DNA of 64,000 bases from an uncultured Collinsella sp. (lineage in GTDB: Bacteria; Actinomycetota; Coriobacteriia; Coriobacteriales; Coriobacteriaceae): NCBI GenBank assembly GCA_902478545.1, contig CABSLA010000006.1:1-64000 (forward strand), in the 5' to 3' direction. A program made the translations under genes and the position numbers. Each line of letters opens with the position of its first letter. Positions within the stretch are counted from its first letter, which is position 1. The notes below the pieces were generated by a model. That model made no database searches and was not told where the DNA came from. It worked only from the letters and a program-made list of their open reading frames with translations. Below, one piece after another: positions 8,929-18,505 of this stretch.

Positions 8929-9137
8929 TTGTTTGCCTTTCTAGGGAATCGATTAACAGCCAATCATCGTTTAAATAATTATCGCAGACTATATCGGATA
9001 ATATCGAGCTGTATAAGCTTGTATAAACTTATCGCGAAAGTATCGAGCTTTCGTTATTTATCTTAGTAAGTAGTCCAACGCTGTTTTCTTCCAAGCTCAT
9101 ACCAAAAGATAATTTAGGACTTCCTAAAACCATTGCC

Positions 9138-11624
9138 TTAGGCCGAGAAATACTCGCTCTCAGCGGATAAGTTCGGCCCCAACCACGGATCGCCGTCGAG
9201 GAAGAACTCTGGCCAGCGTTGCATGAACAGCGCCTGCTCGCGCTTCCAGCGGCGCAGCTTTTCCTCGTTGGCCTCTTCCCTGCCGCGCGAGGTGAACTCG
9301 TAGTGGAACAGCTCGGCATAGGGCGTAAAGATGGTGCGGTAGCCCGCCTCCCAAACGCGCAGGCAAAAGTCCGCGTCGTTAAAGCCGACGGCGAATTCCT
9401 CGTTGTATCCTCCGACCTGCTCAAACACGTCGCGACGAACCATCTGGCAGGCGCCCGTTACGGCGCTAAAGTTGCCCGGACGCACAGCACGGGCAAGGTA
9501 TCCCTCACGCTTTGCCGAGAAGTCCTGGTCGGCATGGGCAAGTGCGCCACGCACGCCAACCACAATGCCAGCGTGTTGCACCAAATGATCGGCAAAATAG
9601 AGCTTGGCGCCCACCACGCCCGCATCGGGACGCTGCAGATAGCCCATCATCTCTTCGATAAAGTCCGGGCTTATAACCTCGGTATCGTTGTTCAACAGCA
9701 GCAGATAGTCGCCCTTGGCATGTTTAACGCCAAAGTTGATGATCTGGGAGTAATTGAACTCGCCCGGCCACCACTCGACGCGCGCAACACCCTTGCCACC
9801 AGACGCAGCGGCTACGCGCTCCGGGAGGTTTTCGTAATACGCAAAGGTCTCCGGGTCTTCGCTGTTGTTCTCTACCAAGACGATCTCGTAGTTGGTATAC
9901 GTGGCCTTCTGGGCGATCGACATCACGCAGGCGTCGAGCGTCTCAACGTGGTCCTTGGTGGGAATCACAATGCTCACCAGCGGCGCAGGCTCCGGCAGCG
10001 CATAGCGCATGCGGTAGACAAACGGCGTCTCGGACTCCTCGACCGTTCCATGAACACCCAGCGAGTCAAAGTGACGCTGCAGTGCAAGGCGTCCGGCCTC
10101 GATGGCATATGGCTTGCTATCGGCAGAACCGTCGGCGGTCGATCCCGGATGAACGCGCCAGTGATACAGCACGTGCGCAACGTGCTCAAAGCGCGCGCCC
10201 GCCGCAAGACAGCGGAGCGTCAGGTCGTAATCCTGGGCACCCGCAACGTCTTCCGGCGACACGCCAATGCGATCGATGAGCGCCTTCTCCACCATCAGAA
10301 AATGCGTCACGCAGTTATGGCTATAGAGCAGGTCAACGTTGAGCTTGGTCTTAAAGACCGGCTGGCCCCACTCCCCCGTTTTCTGGAACATGTCTTCGTC
10401 GCAGAACAGGACCTGAGGGCGCTCGTCCTTGGCGCCCTTGTTCAGAGCGGCAACATAGCGGAACAGCGCGTCCAGTTCCAGAATGTCATCATGGTCCAAG
10501 AACGCGATGTAGTCGCCCGTCGCTTGCTGAATACCTGCGTTGGTGTTGACCACGATGCCGCCGTTACCGGGCAGCTCGATGCGACGGACGCGCTCGTCGT
10601 GAGCGGCAGCCGCAAGATTGGCCACCGCATCCCATTCGGGCGAGGCGTCCATCAGAAGCAATTCCCAGTTGTCATAGCTCTGGGCAAGCACCGAATCCAG
10701 CAACTCGCGCAGGTAAACCCGATCGGTCTTATAGCACGGCACCACAATGCTCACGAGAGGCCTGTAGGCGAATGCTGCCGCGGCGACGCGCTGGCACGCC
10801 AAGTCGCCCGGCTTTGCGCGATGCTGCTCAAACCAACGGCGATAGGCCGCATCATCCGCGCGCGCATCCTTCATGCGGTTCCAGCTGTCGTCGACCATAC
10901 CGTTGTACAGGCGGCCATCCATGGCGCAAAAACCGCTCTGGATCTGGCCCACGGGATCAGTTGCAATCGCGACAAAGTCTCGAATGTCCTCGGGCATCTC
11001 CACGCTCAGATACGTTTTATTGACGCGGCATCCGTTCTGCTGCGGCACGTCGACCTGCGACTCAAACATATGAACCGTGGCATCGATGTCATTCATATGC
11101 GTATCGAGTATCTCAAGCTGGGGCGTGCACTGGGAGTCTCCCGCCCATGTGACCTCGTAGCGCCACACAGCACCCGAATCGGCCGGTAGATAACGGACGG
11201 CATCGATCTCGTAGCGGCCGCAGCGCTCGCCGCGCTGCGCATCGCGGATAAGCGCACACAGCACGGGCTTTGCCTTGTAGTTGATCTTGGATTCCAGCTT
11301 AGCCATACGGCTATCGAGGCGAATGGATCCGAGCTTTTGGCCACTGGATGCAAAGTCGACATCGATTGCAGAGCCATCCAAAAACGGCAGCACCAAAACG
11401 GCAAGCTCGCGCTCGTAGCCCGCAACTGAAGGGCATAGCGCCAACACGCGGCCATGATCGATCGGCAGCGCCAACGACGGCACGCTGGCACCATTGGTCG
11501 TCGCGTGGGCAAAAGCCTGGGAGCCCTCGCACTCAATAATCTCCGCGACATCCTTGCCGGCAAAACGAAGCAGCACAAACAGGCGACCCTGGCTGCGGCA
11601 AAGCGCCAAACGCTTGATACTCAT
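9138..11624 (-). CDS. Two-domain family-2 glycosyltransferase
   Basis: 828 residues with two GT-A domains. The first (about 290-500) has PLVSIVVPCYKTD and the metal-binding region AFLDHDD. The second (about 560-800) has PLVSIVIPTKDH, LLLNNDTEV and a nucleotide-sugar acceptor-site motif GFNDADFCLRVWEAGY. The first 280 residues form a separate domain of unknown role. Tandem GT2 proteins of this kind extend rhamnan or O-antigen-like surface polysaccharides from the cytoplasmic face. The ATG at 11622-11624 directly follows the TAG of the preceding glycosyltransferase gene, so the two are translationally coupled. It is the last gene of the leftward cluster. Sugar specificity cannot be read from the sequence. 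Confidence 0.85.
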   Translation of the reverse strand: MSIKRLALCRSQGRLFVLLRFAGKDVAEIIECEGSQAFAHATTNGASVPSLALPIDHGRVLALCPSVAGYERELAVLVLPFLDGSAIDVDFASSGQKLGSIRLDSRMAKLESKINYKAKPVLCALIRDAQRGERCGRYEIDAVRYLPADSGAVWRYEVTWAGDSQCTPQLEILDTHMNDIDATVHMFESQVDVPQQNGCRVNKTYLSVEMPEDIRDFVAIATDPVGQIQSGFCAMDGRLYNGMVDDSWNRMKDARADDAAYRRWFEQHRAKPGDLACQRVAAAAFAYRPLVSIVVPCYKTDRVYLRELLDSVLAQSYDNWELLLMDASPEWDAVANLAAAAHDERVRRIELPGNGGIVVNTNAGIQQATGDYIAFLDHDDILELDALFRYVAALNKGAKDERPQVLFCDEDMFQKTGEWGQPVFKTKLNVDLLYSHNCVTHFLMVEKALIDRIGVSPEDVAGAQDYDLTLRCLAAGARFEHVAHVLYHWRVHPGSTADGSADSKPYAIEAGRLALQRHFDSLGVHGTVEESETPFVYRMRYALPEPAPLVSIVIPTKDHVETLDACVMSIAQKATYTNYEIVLVENNSEDPETFAYYENLPERVAAASGGKGVARVEWWPGEFNYSQIINFGVKHAKGDYLLLLNNDTEVISPDFIEEMMGYLQRPDAGVVGAKLYFADHLVQHAGIVVGVRGALAHADQDFSAKREGYLARAVRPGNFSAVTGACQMVRRDVFEQVGGYNEEFAVGFNDADFCLRVWEAGYRTIFTPYAELFHYEFTSRGREEANEEKLRRWKREQALFMQRWPEFFLDGDPWLGPNLSAESEYFSA

Positions 11625-12692
11625 CTACACCTCTCGCTTTCCCAGGGCATTCGCGGCCATACGCTTGTACGCACCCAGGCGTCCAAACCTCAAGACATCG
11701 TAATCGAACATGAGCTTTTTGCACGCACGGGCGCTAGGGGTTTTATCGGCGAGCGCAGCGTGCACCATGGCGGCGACAGCAGGAGCGCATTGTGCGAGCG
11801 CGGCATCGCTACTTGCAGCAGAGCCGTTAAGCACTGCCGCCACGGCAGCGATCACCTTGCCGCAGTCCGAACCCAGCAACCTGAGCGCGTCGTACAGCAC
11901 CAGATCGCACAGGAAATATGCCAGGTCCTCGGCATGCTGAGCATCGAGACCGTCGCGCCGCCAGTCAGTCAGCACCGCGGAGTAAATCTTCACGTGCTCC
12001 AGAAGACGCGTCTCGTCGTCGTAGCGCATGGTGTCCATGAGCGAGCCCTTGCGCGCCACGCGATAGTCGTACAGCTTGTTCGAGATAAGCGCGGTCTTAC
12101 ACGAACGACCGTACACGGCAAAGTCGAAGACCTGGTCCTCGCCATACTTGACGGTTTCATCGAAAACGATCCCGTTGTTGAGCAAAAAATCGCGCTTGCA
12201 AGCGGTGCGCCACGCAAAGGGACGAGACGCCTCCTTAAATAGCAGGTCGGAGCTATAGCCCTCAAATGACACATCGCGCGGGCTCAACACATAGTTAAGC
12301 CACGGATACCCCGCCTCCAGCGGATACGGGTTCGCGCCAAAGGTCAAAACGTCGCAGTCCTCGCGCTCAAAGGCATCGACGATCACACGGCATGCATCGG
12401 GCGTAAATCGGTCGTCGGAATCCAAAAACGCGACGATAGGCGCCGTGGACGCGGCGATGCCTGCATTACGTGCACTCGACAGGCCGCCGTTCTCCTTATC
12501 AACCAGCCTAAAGCGCGCGTCCTTTTCGCAATAGGCAGCCGCAATATCGCGCGAACCGTCCGGCGAGCCATCGTTGACTAACACGCCTTCCCAATCGGGC
12601 ATGTCCTGCGCAAGCAGGGAGTCCAGGCACCAGGCCAGGCACTCCTCCACTTTGTAGATGGGAACGACAACGGAAATCTTGGGAGTAGCCAT
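11625..12692 (-). CDS. Family-2 glycosyltransferase
   Basis: About 355 residues. The N-terminal GT-A domain shows KISVVVPIYKVEECL, NDGSPDGS and AFLDSDDRF, the usual UDP-sugar and metal-binding motifs. The C-terminal half is helical and less conserved. The ATG at 12692 is preferred, with AGGAG nine nt upstream; a GTG at 12698 lies too close to that site. The gene lies 12 nt after the stop of the previous glycosyltransferase and abuts the next one. It probably adds one sugar in assembly of the same surface polysaccharide. Confidence 0.83.
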   Translation of the reverse strand: MATPKISVVVPIYKVEECLAWCLDSLLAQDMPDWEGVLVNDGSPDGSRDIAAAYCEKDARFRLVDKENGGLSSARNAGIAASTAPIVAFLDSDDRFTPDACRVIVDAFEREDCDVLTFGANPYPLEAGYPWLNYVLSPRDVSFEGYSSDLLFKEASRPFAWRTACKRDFLLNNGIVFDETVKYGEDQVFDFAVYGRSCKTALISNKLYDYRVARKGSLMDTMRYDDETRLLEHVKIYSAVLTDWRRDGLDAQHAEDLAYFLCDLVLYDALRLLGSDCGKVIAAVAAVLNGSAASSDAALAQCAPAVAAMVHAALADKTPSARACKKLMFDYDVLRFGRLGAYKRMAANALGKREV

Positions 12693-12704
12693 AATCACTC
12701 GCTC

Positions 12705-13823
12705 CTACTGTGCGGTGGGAACGTCATCAGGGTGCGGGTTGTCGCCGTAGGTGCGCTGATACGTCAGCACGCGCCAGACCAGCGGCAGGCCGCCAATCTT
12801 AAAGTAATGCTTAAACGTATTGAGCTTGCCTGGCTTCTTAAAGTCAAAGCGCGAATCGATATAGGCGCGGGGTGACTTGACCATCAGGCGCAAGTCGGTC
12901 TCGCCACGCGGATCGAACAGCGACAGGTCAAAGCGACCGGCATCCCAATCGGCCTTGAGCTCGGACGAGGCTTTCTTCCAAAACTTCTCGCGCAGTTCAT
13001 CGACCAGACGCTCATCATTCCAACGGTACGTATCGACCTTCATGCGCATTAAAATGCCCTGGAGCTGAGCCTTGAGCTCGGGACGCTCGCCCAAAAAGCG
13101 CTGCATCTCGGCATATTCATCGCACACGCAAAACACCTTGTTGGGCGAATTAACGGAGCTCTTCTCATTATCCTGGCGATAGCACAAAATTGGGTCAGTA
13201 ATAAACGCGGCACGCTCGGCGCAAGCCCAAACCTTAAAGTTAAAGCCTGCGTCCTGATACGAGGCGCCCGGCGTGGGAAGGAACCGAATCTGATTGTCGT
13301 TGAGGAACTCGCGCCGATAGATAGCCGACCAAATGGAAGGTTTGCGGTAGAAGATGCCCGGACGATCGACGGGGCGATACGCGGCGCCCGTCATATGCTC
13401 GTCGATGATCCCAAACAGCTCACGGCGCTCGCTGGGCGTGGACCAATACAGGTAAAAGTCGCCCTTTACCACATCGGCATGCTCAGCATCGGCCTTGGCG
13501 ACCAGCTTTTGGAGCGAATCCTCAAACATAAAGTCGTCGGACTCAAGGATGCCCACGTACTCACCGCGCGCCATCTCCAGGCCGCGGTTCATCGAGTCGC
13601 CGTAGCCGCTGTTGGCTTTGTCGATCATCTTTACACGGGGATCGCGCTCCATGTACTCGCGGATGATATCTGGCGAACTATCGGTGGAGCCGTCGTTGAT
13701 ACAGATAATCTCGATGTCTTTGAGCGTCTGCGCCACGGCGGAATCAAGGCACTCGCGCAGGTAGCGTTCGACATTGCAGATGGGGACAAGCAGCGAAACT
13801 TTAGGGGTATCAGAGTTCTGCAA
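12705..13823 (-). CDS. Family-2 glycosyltransferase (paralogue of the gene at 14945-16048)
   Basis: 372 residues with an N-terminal GT2 domain: KVSLLVPICNVERYL, CINDGSTDSSP, DKANSGYGDSMNRGLE and GILESDDFM. It is closely similar along its length to the product of 14945-16048, including the late PTPGASYQD and QDNEKSSVNS motifs. The pair therefore arose by duplication within the cluster. The start is a TTG with AGGAGG five nt upstream. The two paralogues may add the same sugar at different linkages. Donor and acceptor are unknown. Confidence 0.85.
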   Translation of the reverse strand: MQNSDTPKVSLLVPICNVERYLRECLDSAVAQTLKDIEIICINDGSTDSSPDIIREYMERDPRVKMIDKANSGYGDSMNRGLEMARGEYVGILESDDFMFEDSLQKLVAKADAEHADVVKGDFYLYWSTPSERRELFGIIDEHMTGAAYRPVDRPGIFYRKPSIWSAIYRREFLNDNQIRFLPTPGASYQDAGFNFKVWACAERAAFITDPILCYRQDNEKSSVNSPNKVFCVCDEYAEMQRFLGERPELKAQLQGILMRMKVDTYRWNDERLVDELREKFWKKASSELKADWDAGRFDLSLFDPRGETDLRLMVKSPRAYIDSRFDFKKPGKLNTFKHYFKIGGLPLVWRVLTYQRTYGDNPHPDDVPTAQ

Positions 13824-13897
13824 GAGAACCTCCTGTTGAATAGCGTGTAACAGGGTTATTTTAGCAGCCGAGTTGCGGCGGGCGGCAGCGCTTGGAA

Positions 13898-14938
13898 TTA
13901 GATAAAGCGCTCCAGGCAGGCTTTGAGACCGCGAGTCGAAAGATAGAACAGCGTGGCGTCTGCCATCGAAACGCCCGAGGTCGCCGCAACGAGCTTGTGG
14001 GCAACACGGCGAACGGCGCCCTTAGCAGGCATATCCGCCCACTCCGTTCCCAAAAACGTCGTGAGGTCCATGTTGACGCGAGCCGCCACGCGATGGAAGT
14101 CATCGGAATCCAAGCGCGCCAAATCAAACACGATAAGGTCCAAGAACCAGGTGATCAGCTCGCCGGGACACAGGTCCAAAAGACCGTAGGCCGCCCAGTC
14201 CTCCAAGACCTCCTCGAGCATCCTCATGTGGGCGTCAAGCTTTTTGGCGCGAGCCTCGTCACTGTTGAACTCGTGCGTCGCGGATTCGCTCTCCATCACG
14301 TAGTGGTAGAACTTGTCTGGCATGACGATGGTCTTGCGGGCAAGCGCATAAGCCGCAAATTGGAAGACGACGTCCTCGCCCAAAGCCAAACCGGGGGCGA
14401 AGCGAATGCCTTCGCGATTGAGCAGCTCGCGCGAAAAAGCCGCACGGCAGGCATAGGGCTGCGCATTCGAATGGAACAGCAGTTGGGGATCACGGGCGCC
14501 AAAGATACCAGCTTTGGGACTCATGAGTTGCTGGACGCGTTTGGGGGCAGCATCGGCAGGTTCACAGACGCCGCCAAAAACGGCGGCCTCGGCATCTGCA
14601 GACTCCATGGCATGCAGCACGCGCTCGACCGTCTGCGCATCGATGTAATCGTCGGCGTCCACAAAAAAGACGGTCCCGTCCACGGCGGCATCGATACCGG
14701 CATTTCGAGCACACGAGACGCCCGCGTTTTCCCGATCAATCACCAGTACGCGATCGTCGGACTGCGCGATCTGGCGTAACACGTTCAACGAATCATCAGT
14801 CGAACCGTCGTTGACGCAGACAACCTGAATCGAGCGCTCGGACTGGGCCATCAGCGAATCGAGACATCGCTGAATGGAGTGCGCAGAGTTGTAAACGGGG
14901 ACGACAATGGTAGCTTTAGGACACGAGGCCTCTCCCAT
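13898..14938 (-). CDS. Family-2 glycosyltransferase
   Basis: 346 residues: KATIVVPVYNSAHSI, CVNDGSTDDSL, DRENAGVSCARNAGID and FVDADDYID mark the GT-A domain in the first 120 residues. The rest is helical and resembles the C-terminal half of the 11625-12692 product. It starts with ATG six nt after the stop of the 14945 gene. A 74-nt gap to the next gene holds no clear terminator. It is part of the leftward surface-polysaccharide operon. Confidence 0.83.
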   Translation of the reverse strand: MGEASCPKATIVVPVYNSAHSIQRCLDSLMAQSERSIQVVCVNDGSTDDSLNVLRQIAQSDDRVLVIDRENAGVSCARNAGIDAAVDGTVFFVDADDYIDAQTVERVLHAMESADAEAAVFGGVCEPADAAPKRVQQLMSPKAGIFGARDPQLLFHSNAQPYACRAAFSRELLNREGIRFAPGLALGEDVVFQFAAYALARKTIVMPDKFYHYVMESESATHEFNSDEARAKKLDAHMRMLEEVLEDWAAYGLLDLCPGELITWFLDLIVFDLARLDSDDFHRVAARVNMDLTTFLGTEWADMPAKGAVRRVAHKLVAATSGVSMADATLFYLSTRGLKACLERFI

Positions 14939-14944
14939 GCCGAC

Positions 14945-16048
14945 CTACCCCCTCAGCGATTCGATGAGGAAGGCGGCGACCACGCCGGGGCCTCCAACCG
15001 ATGCGTAGTATTTGGCGCGCCCCAAGGCACCATCCGTCGCAAAACTCGGATGCTCGTCAACCCAGCCCTCAGGATCTTTGAGGATGGCAGCGAGATTCGC
15101 GCGCTTCCACGGCTTGAGATCGTCAAGCGAAAACTCCCCCGCGTCCAAGGCCGCTTGGAATTCCTTGGCCATCTGCACCAGGAACTCCTTATAGAACTTG
15201 GGCGCCAGGCGCACGTAGTTCCACATGTACGAATCGTACTTAATGAGCTGATTGAACTTGAGCATGCGCGCGACGTCATCGTTTGCGTGATTGCGGGCGT
15301 AATCCTCTCGGATCCAACGCTCGATCTCGGCATATTCGGCATTGACGCAAAATACCTTGGCCGAAGAATTGACCGAGGAGTTCTCGTTGTCCTGGCGATA
15401 CGAAAGTACGGCATCGTGCAGGTAGACGGCCTTGTCGGCGCATGCGATCACCTTAAAGGCAAACGACGTGTCCTGAAAAGAGGCGCCCGGGGTCGGCAAG
15501 AACTTGATGCCATTGCGCTCGAGAAAATCACGACGGTAAACGGCCGACCAAATCGAAGGCTTTTGCTTAAAGAACTGCGTTGTATCACTTGGGTGCACCG
15601 GTTTACCGCAGTCCTTGGTCTTAAACATCTCGTGCAGCGAGCGGCGCTCCTCGGGTTTGGACCAGTAAAAGTCAAAGTTAGCCTTCGCAAAGTCGGCATT
15701 GCAGCCCTCGGCCGCCGACACAAGCTTCTCCAGCGCGTCGGGCGCCATAAAGTCATCGGACTCCAAGATGCCAACGTACTTGCCACGCGACATCTCCAGG
15801 CCGTGGTTCATCGAGTCGCCGTAGCCGCTGTTGGCCTTGTCGATCATCTTGACGCGCCCATCGCGCTCCATATACTCGCGGATAATCGCCGGCGAGTTGT
15901 CGGTCGACCCGTCGTTAATGCAGATGATCTCAATGTCCTTGAGCGTCTGCGCCAGGGCGGAATCGAGGCACTCGCGCAGGTAGCGCTGAACATTGTAAAT
16001 GGGAATAAGCAGCGACAGAACAGGGCTGCCAGAGGCGTTAGTAGACAA
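14945..16048 (-). CDS. Family-2 glycosyltransferase, first gene of the leftward cluster
   Basis: 367 residues with the GT2 motifs VLSLLIPIYNVQRYL, CINDGSTDNSP and GILESDDFM. It is a close paralogue of the 12705-13823 product. The start is TTG at 16046-16048, chosen because AAGGAG lies five nt upstream and the conserved N-terminus begins just after it. It faces the acyltransferase gene across a 112-nt divergent promoter region, so this is where the leftward operon should be transcribed from. Confidence 0.85.
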   Translation of the reverse strand: MSTNASGSPVLSLLIPIYNVQRYLRECLDSALAQTLKDIEIICINDGSTDNSPAIIREYMERDGRVKMIDKANSGYGDSMNHGLEMSRGKYVGILESDDFMAPDALEKLVSAAEGCNADFAKANFDFYWSKPEERRSLHEMFKTKDCGKPVHPSDTTQFFKQKPSIWSAVYRRDFLERNGIKFLPTPGASFQDTSFAFKVIACADKAVYLHDAVLSYRQDNENSSVNSSAKVFCVNAEYAEIERWIREDYARNHANDDVARMLKFNQLIKYDSYMWNYVRLAPKFYKEFLVQMAKEFQAALDAGEFSLDDLKPWKRANLAAILKDPEGWVDEHPSFATDGALGRAKYYASVGGPGVVAAFLIESLRG

Positions 16049-16114
16049 ATGTGCTCCTTAGGAAATACCTGTCGTTTCATGGTATCAAAGGGCCAGCGCG
16101 CCAGCGGGCGTTTA

Positions 16115-16120
16115 TATAAT
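16115..16120 (+). promoter_or_regulatory. Probable -10 box for the acyltransferase gene
   Basis: A perfect TATAAT lies 41 nt before the ATG in the divergent intergenic region. No good -35 box is seen at the standard distance, so this rests on the -10 alone. Confidence 0.4.
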
Positions 16121-16160
16121 CTATGGAGCCCGCAGAGGCAAACCGATAAGAAAGGACGTC

Positions 16161-17291
16161 ATGCAGCCCAAAGCCGCACGCAACATACCCATCGAAGCGC
16201 TGCGTTTGGTCGCGGTCGCCGGCATCGCGGTGTTCCACACCTTTCAGTGGACCTTCCAAGCCGTCTGCGTCGGCGCCGTGGAATATGCCCCACTTGCGAT
16301 GTTCCCCTATTCCGGCGTACTCGGTTTTATTAACTTGCTTGGCTGCTGGGCCAACGAGGTCTTCTTTATGATCTCGGGCTACTTCCTGATTGCCTCGGCG
16401 GCTCGCGCCTGGAGCGATGGGGCAACGTGGACATCGCAAATACAGCGGACGACGCAGCGCCTTGGCAAGGTCATTTTGCCCACTGCGTTTTATTGCCTCG
16501 TGGCGCTCGCGTGGTCCACGGTCGTCTCACCCATTCCCGATGTTACCCTCAATACGCACTACTGGTACACGCTAGGCCTTGAGTTTATCTGGGTCTATGC
16601 CGCCACGGTCTTCATGGCGCCATGGTTTGGACTGGCTAAGAGTCGACTCCCCCAGAAAACCTACAAGACGACGGTCATCGCCGTTGGCATCCTCGCATTT
16701 GTTGTTAACGGGTATTTAGCCGCTATGAGTGCGACAAGCGCCGGCGAGTTTTCTTGGCTCCAAAAGCTCATGAGCGCTACCACGTACGTAGTCGCGTTTT
16801 TGATCGGCGGACTGCTCCGCGACGTAACCGGCGCCATGGATTCGGACAAGGCGGGCGCCTTAGGCACGCGGTCGCTCGCAGCGGTTTTGGTGCTCGCCAC
16901 CATCCTGGAAGGAGCACTCTCCTTCACCGGCAACCTCACGGCGATGGCAGTCCTCTCCTACAAATCAACCTCGTTGATCTCGTTTGTCCTCGCTGCCGCC
17001 TCTCTGCTCTTTGCGGCGACCCGGCGCAGTGCCTCAGGCAATCCACGGACCGCAGGTGCCATCGTCACCTTATCGACCGCCACGCTTGGTTTCTATGTGA
17101 TGCAGTCGCTCACCAGTAGCCTGTGGCGTCCCGTCTTCAATACGTTGCTCGCAAACATACTGATCAGCCAAAACAGCCCGGCAGCTATATGTATCGTCAC
17201 AGGCACCGTCATTAGCATCGTCTTTGCCTTAGCGCTCCTCATCATCGATGCTGCTAGAAGCCTTATCGCTCGCAAGCTCAAGCGGCAATAG
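16161..17291 (+). CDS. Membrane acyltransferase (Acyltransferase_3 family)
   Basis: 376 residues with about ten hydrophobic segments. The N-terminus has IEALRLVAVAGIAVFHTF, matching the family pattern of an Arg in helix 1 and a catalytic-type His soon after. It also has NEVFFMISGYFLI, the hallmark FFxISGY of OafA/WecH-type O-acyltransferases. Such proteins add acetyl or similar groups to surface glycans from inside the membrane. AAGAAAGGA precedes the ATG. It is divergent from the glycosyltransferase operon and followed by another glycosyltransferase, so decoration of the same polysaccharide is likely. Confidence 0.82.
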   Translation: MQPKAARNIPIEALRLVAVAGIAVFHTFQWTFQAVCVGAVEYAPLAMFPYSGVLGFINLLGCWANEVFFMISGYFLIASAARAWSDGATWTSQIQRTTQRLGKVILPTAFYCLVALAWSTVVSPIPDVTLNTHYWYTLGLEFIWVYAATVFMAPWFGLAKSRLPQKTYKTTVIAVGILAFVVNGYLAAMSATSAGEFSWLQKLMSATTYVVAFLIGGLLRDVTGAMDSDKAGALGTRSLAAVLVLATILEGALSFTGNLTAMAVLSYKSTSLISFVLAAASLLFAATRRSASGNPRTAGAIVTLSTATLGFYVMQSLTSSLWRPVFNTLLANILISQNSPAAICIVTGTVISIVFALALLIIDAARSLIARKLKRQ

Positions 17292-17461
17292 ACACGCTGC
17301 CGTCAGACCCTAAAGCCGCTGCACCCGTGGCAGGTTCCTGCGTTTTATTCAAAGCTTGCCGCCAAAGCGCACCGAGCCTTTACAATAAGACAGTCCCAAG
17401 GACGTATTCGATAGCTTCCGCGCAGCGATCGCCAGCCGCGCGTGAAAGGATATATTGCCCC

Positions 17462-18481
17462 ATGCCTTCAACCCTTCCCGCCCCCATCGACAAGCTCGCC
17501 ATCGTCGTCGTTACGTACAAGCGCCAGGAACTCCTGGCCAACTTGTTCGACTCCATGACCGAGCTCACGGCAACGCCCTGGCGCATCGTGATTGTCGATA
17601 ACGAGAATTCGTGCGAGACCGAGGCCATGTGCGCCGCATTCAACGAGCGCCTGGCCAACCTGTGGGGCATCGACACCGAGCAGCCTGACGCGCAGGGCGG
17701 CACCGACCGTGTCATCTACGCCCCGCAGCTCGAAAACGGCGGCGGTGCGGGCGGCTTCTCCGCCGGCACTAAATGCGCCTACGACCTGGGCGCTCAATGG
17801 TTCTGGGTGATGGACGACGACGTGCTCGTCATCCCCGAAGGCATCGAGCGTCTTGCCAAGTGGACCGACCGCTACGACGTCATCCAGGGTTCGCGCCTGG
17901 ACTTTGACGGCGGCGCCTTCTTTTGGCAATACCAACTCATCCTTTCGCTCGGCATTCCCAACCCTGTCGCCAAGTGGGACCTGGGACCCGAGGGCTACCG
18001 CGCCATGAACCAGCTATGCTTTGAGGGCGGCATGTTCTCGCGCCGCGTGGTCGACAAGATCGGCCTGCCCGATGCGCGATTCTTCATCTACGGCGACGAT
18101 GCCTGCTATGGTTACGTGGCCAGCCAGCACTTCCCCGCCGCCGTTGTGGCCGACGTGGTGCTCAAGCGCGCCCGCGCCGTCTCTAACTGGGATATCGCCG
18201 GCAAGCGCCAGCTCAACTCTACGAGCGACACCAACCGCTACTACATCATGCGCAACCGAGGCTTCCTCGCTCGCTATATGCAGATCTACGGTGACTACCA
18301 CCCCATGCTGTTCCGCCTGGGCAATGCCGCGACCTTCTGCAAGGAATTCATTCGCCTGGCTGCGGTCGATAAGTGCTATAAGACCGGTATTCCGGCGCTG
18401 CGCCGTGGCATGAAAGACGCCCGCAAGATCATCAAGGATCCCAACTGGAAGCCCATGCCACCCATGAAGGACACCGAGTAA
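17462..18481 (+). CDS. GlfT-like family-2 glycosyltransferase
   Basis: 339 residues. The ATG at 17462 is chosen because GAAAGGA lies about 14 nt upstream and the GT fold begins at once (LAIVVVTYKRQELLANLF). Motifs include VDNENS, ENGGGAGGFSAGTK and FWVMDDDV. The DDD and the GGGAGGF stretch are typical of galactofuranosyl and rhamnosyl transferases of the GlfT/WbbL kind. A large C-terminal part with YGDDACYG follows. It lies 170 nt after the acyltransferase gene in the same direction. Galactofuranose as donor is an inference from family likeness only. Confidence 0.8.
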   Translation: MPSTLPAPIDKLAIVVVTYKRQELLANLFDSMTELTATPWRIVIVDNENSCETEAMCAAFNERLANLWGIDTEQPDAQGGTDRVIYAPQLENGGGAGGFSAGTKCAYDLGAQWFWVMDDDVLVIPEGIERLAKWTDRYDVIQGSRLDFDGGAFFWQYQLILSLGIPNPVAKWDLGPEGYRAMNQLCFEGGMFSRRVVDKIGLPDARFFIYGDDACYGYVASQHFPAAVVADVVLKRARAVSNWDIAGKRQLNSTSDTNRYYIMRNRGFLARYMQIYGDYHPMLFRLGNAATFCKEFIRLAAVDKCYKTGIPALRRGMKDARKIIKDPNWKPMPPMKDTE

Positions 18482-18505
18482 CGGAAGCCGGAAACACCTC
18501 AGCGC

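Noticed and set aside
9219..11189. Rightward open frame of over 650 codons opposite the two-domain glycosyltransferase
   Set aside because: No ribosome-binding site, no domain, and it lies exactly antisense to a well-supported gene.
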